Assembly: GCA_024760545.1 (NCBI GenBank) | Contig: CP060501.1 | Span: forward strand, 558,001-622,000 | Length of the DNA: 64,000 nucleotides | From: Nitrospira sp. | Lineage (GTDB): Bacteria; Nitrospirota; Nitrospiria; Nitrospirales; Nitrospiraceae | Direction: 5' to 3' | Shown: in pieces, positions 63,869 to 64,000 of the stretch | Position numbering within the stretch: position 1 is the first letter of the stretch | How the letters are laid out: each line of letters starts with the position of its first letter | Made by a program: the position numbers and the translations under genes | The notes under the pieces: model-generated | The model's database searches: none | Told to the model about the DNA's origin: nothing | Seen by the model: only the letters and a program-made list of their open reading frames with translations

Positions 63869-64000
63869 GGGAAACCTCCTGCTGAATCCTTCTCGGCATC
63901 CGGATGTCGTTACTTGAGAGGATAAACCGGAAGGACAGGTGCCAGTGAGTAAGCATACCATACGCATTCTCCACAATGGAGCCTTCTCTATCTTATTGTT

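Noticed and set aside
1-64000. tRNA, rRNA, CRISPR, IS or prophage features
   Set aside because: I found no cloverleaf, repeat-spacer array, transposase or integrase sequence by reading; a tRNAscan and CRISPR search would be needed for certainty.

Overview
The window is about 64 kb of a GC-rich, diderm bacterial chromosome. It has lipoproteins with lipoboxes, a YdbH/YnbE/YdbL outer-membrane lipid system, a type IV prepilin and a 13-gene proton-pumping complex I operon (nuoA-N, with nuoC and nuoD fused). Together with many small conserved hypotheticals and a glucosidase pair, this suggests a Nitrospira-like (Nitrospirota) organism. That assignment rests on protein flavour and gene content alone; no rRNA, tRNA or nitrogen-metabolism marker lies in the window.

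Layout. Positions 1-20.5 kb form a mosaic of short, mostly single-gene units: a TPR protein cut by the left edge, YggS, an SDR, a serine hydrolase, two methyltransferases, a VIT1-like transporter, a PilZ protein, a pyrophosphatase, an HNH nuclease, a diiron/MBL-fold protein, an AraC regulator, an aldose epimerase and an alpha/beta hydrolase. Several small genes below the usual size cut-off are interspersed. Positions 20.5-32.4 kb carry two paralogous beta-propeller lipoproteins, a sugar-epimerase-like protein, a CPBP protease, an aminotransferase-amidohydrolase pair, a DUF1566 protein, a hairpin-rich gap of about 0.9 kb, a DnaJ-domain protein, an MFS carrier and a DUF6573 protein. Positions 32.8-47.9 kb are the nuo operon, all on the minus strand. 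Positions 48.2-50.8 kb hold a DHH-CBS-CBS-nucleotidyltransferase fusion. Positions 51-58.6 kb hold a molybdopterin oxidoreductase, the ydbH-ynbE-ydbL operon, a prepilin/HAMP pair and small secreted proteins. Positions 58.7-63.4 kb hold two overlapping carbohydrate-active genes (GH63/MGH1-like and amylo-alpha-1,6-glucosidase-like).

The main structural observation is that the nuo operon is bracketed by two directly oriented copies of the 3' end of the tRNA nucleotidyltransferase gene. The full gene lies upstream of nuoA. A 3' relic with an in-frame stop lies just behind nuoN. This is what a Campbell-type insertion, or a tandem duplication followed by decay, would leave. Other items worth a look are a conserved-looking basic small protein whose Shine-Dalgarno sequence points at an ATC codon, an orphan protein with two tandem HicB-like domains, a candidate leaderless promoter, intercistronic hairpins in the nuo operon that partly share arm sequence, and a flavodiiron-like diiron domain with one altered ligand. 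I saw no CRISPR array, insertion sequence, prophage, tRNA or rRNA.
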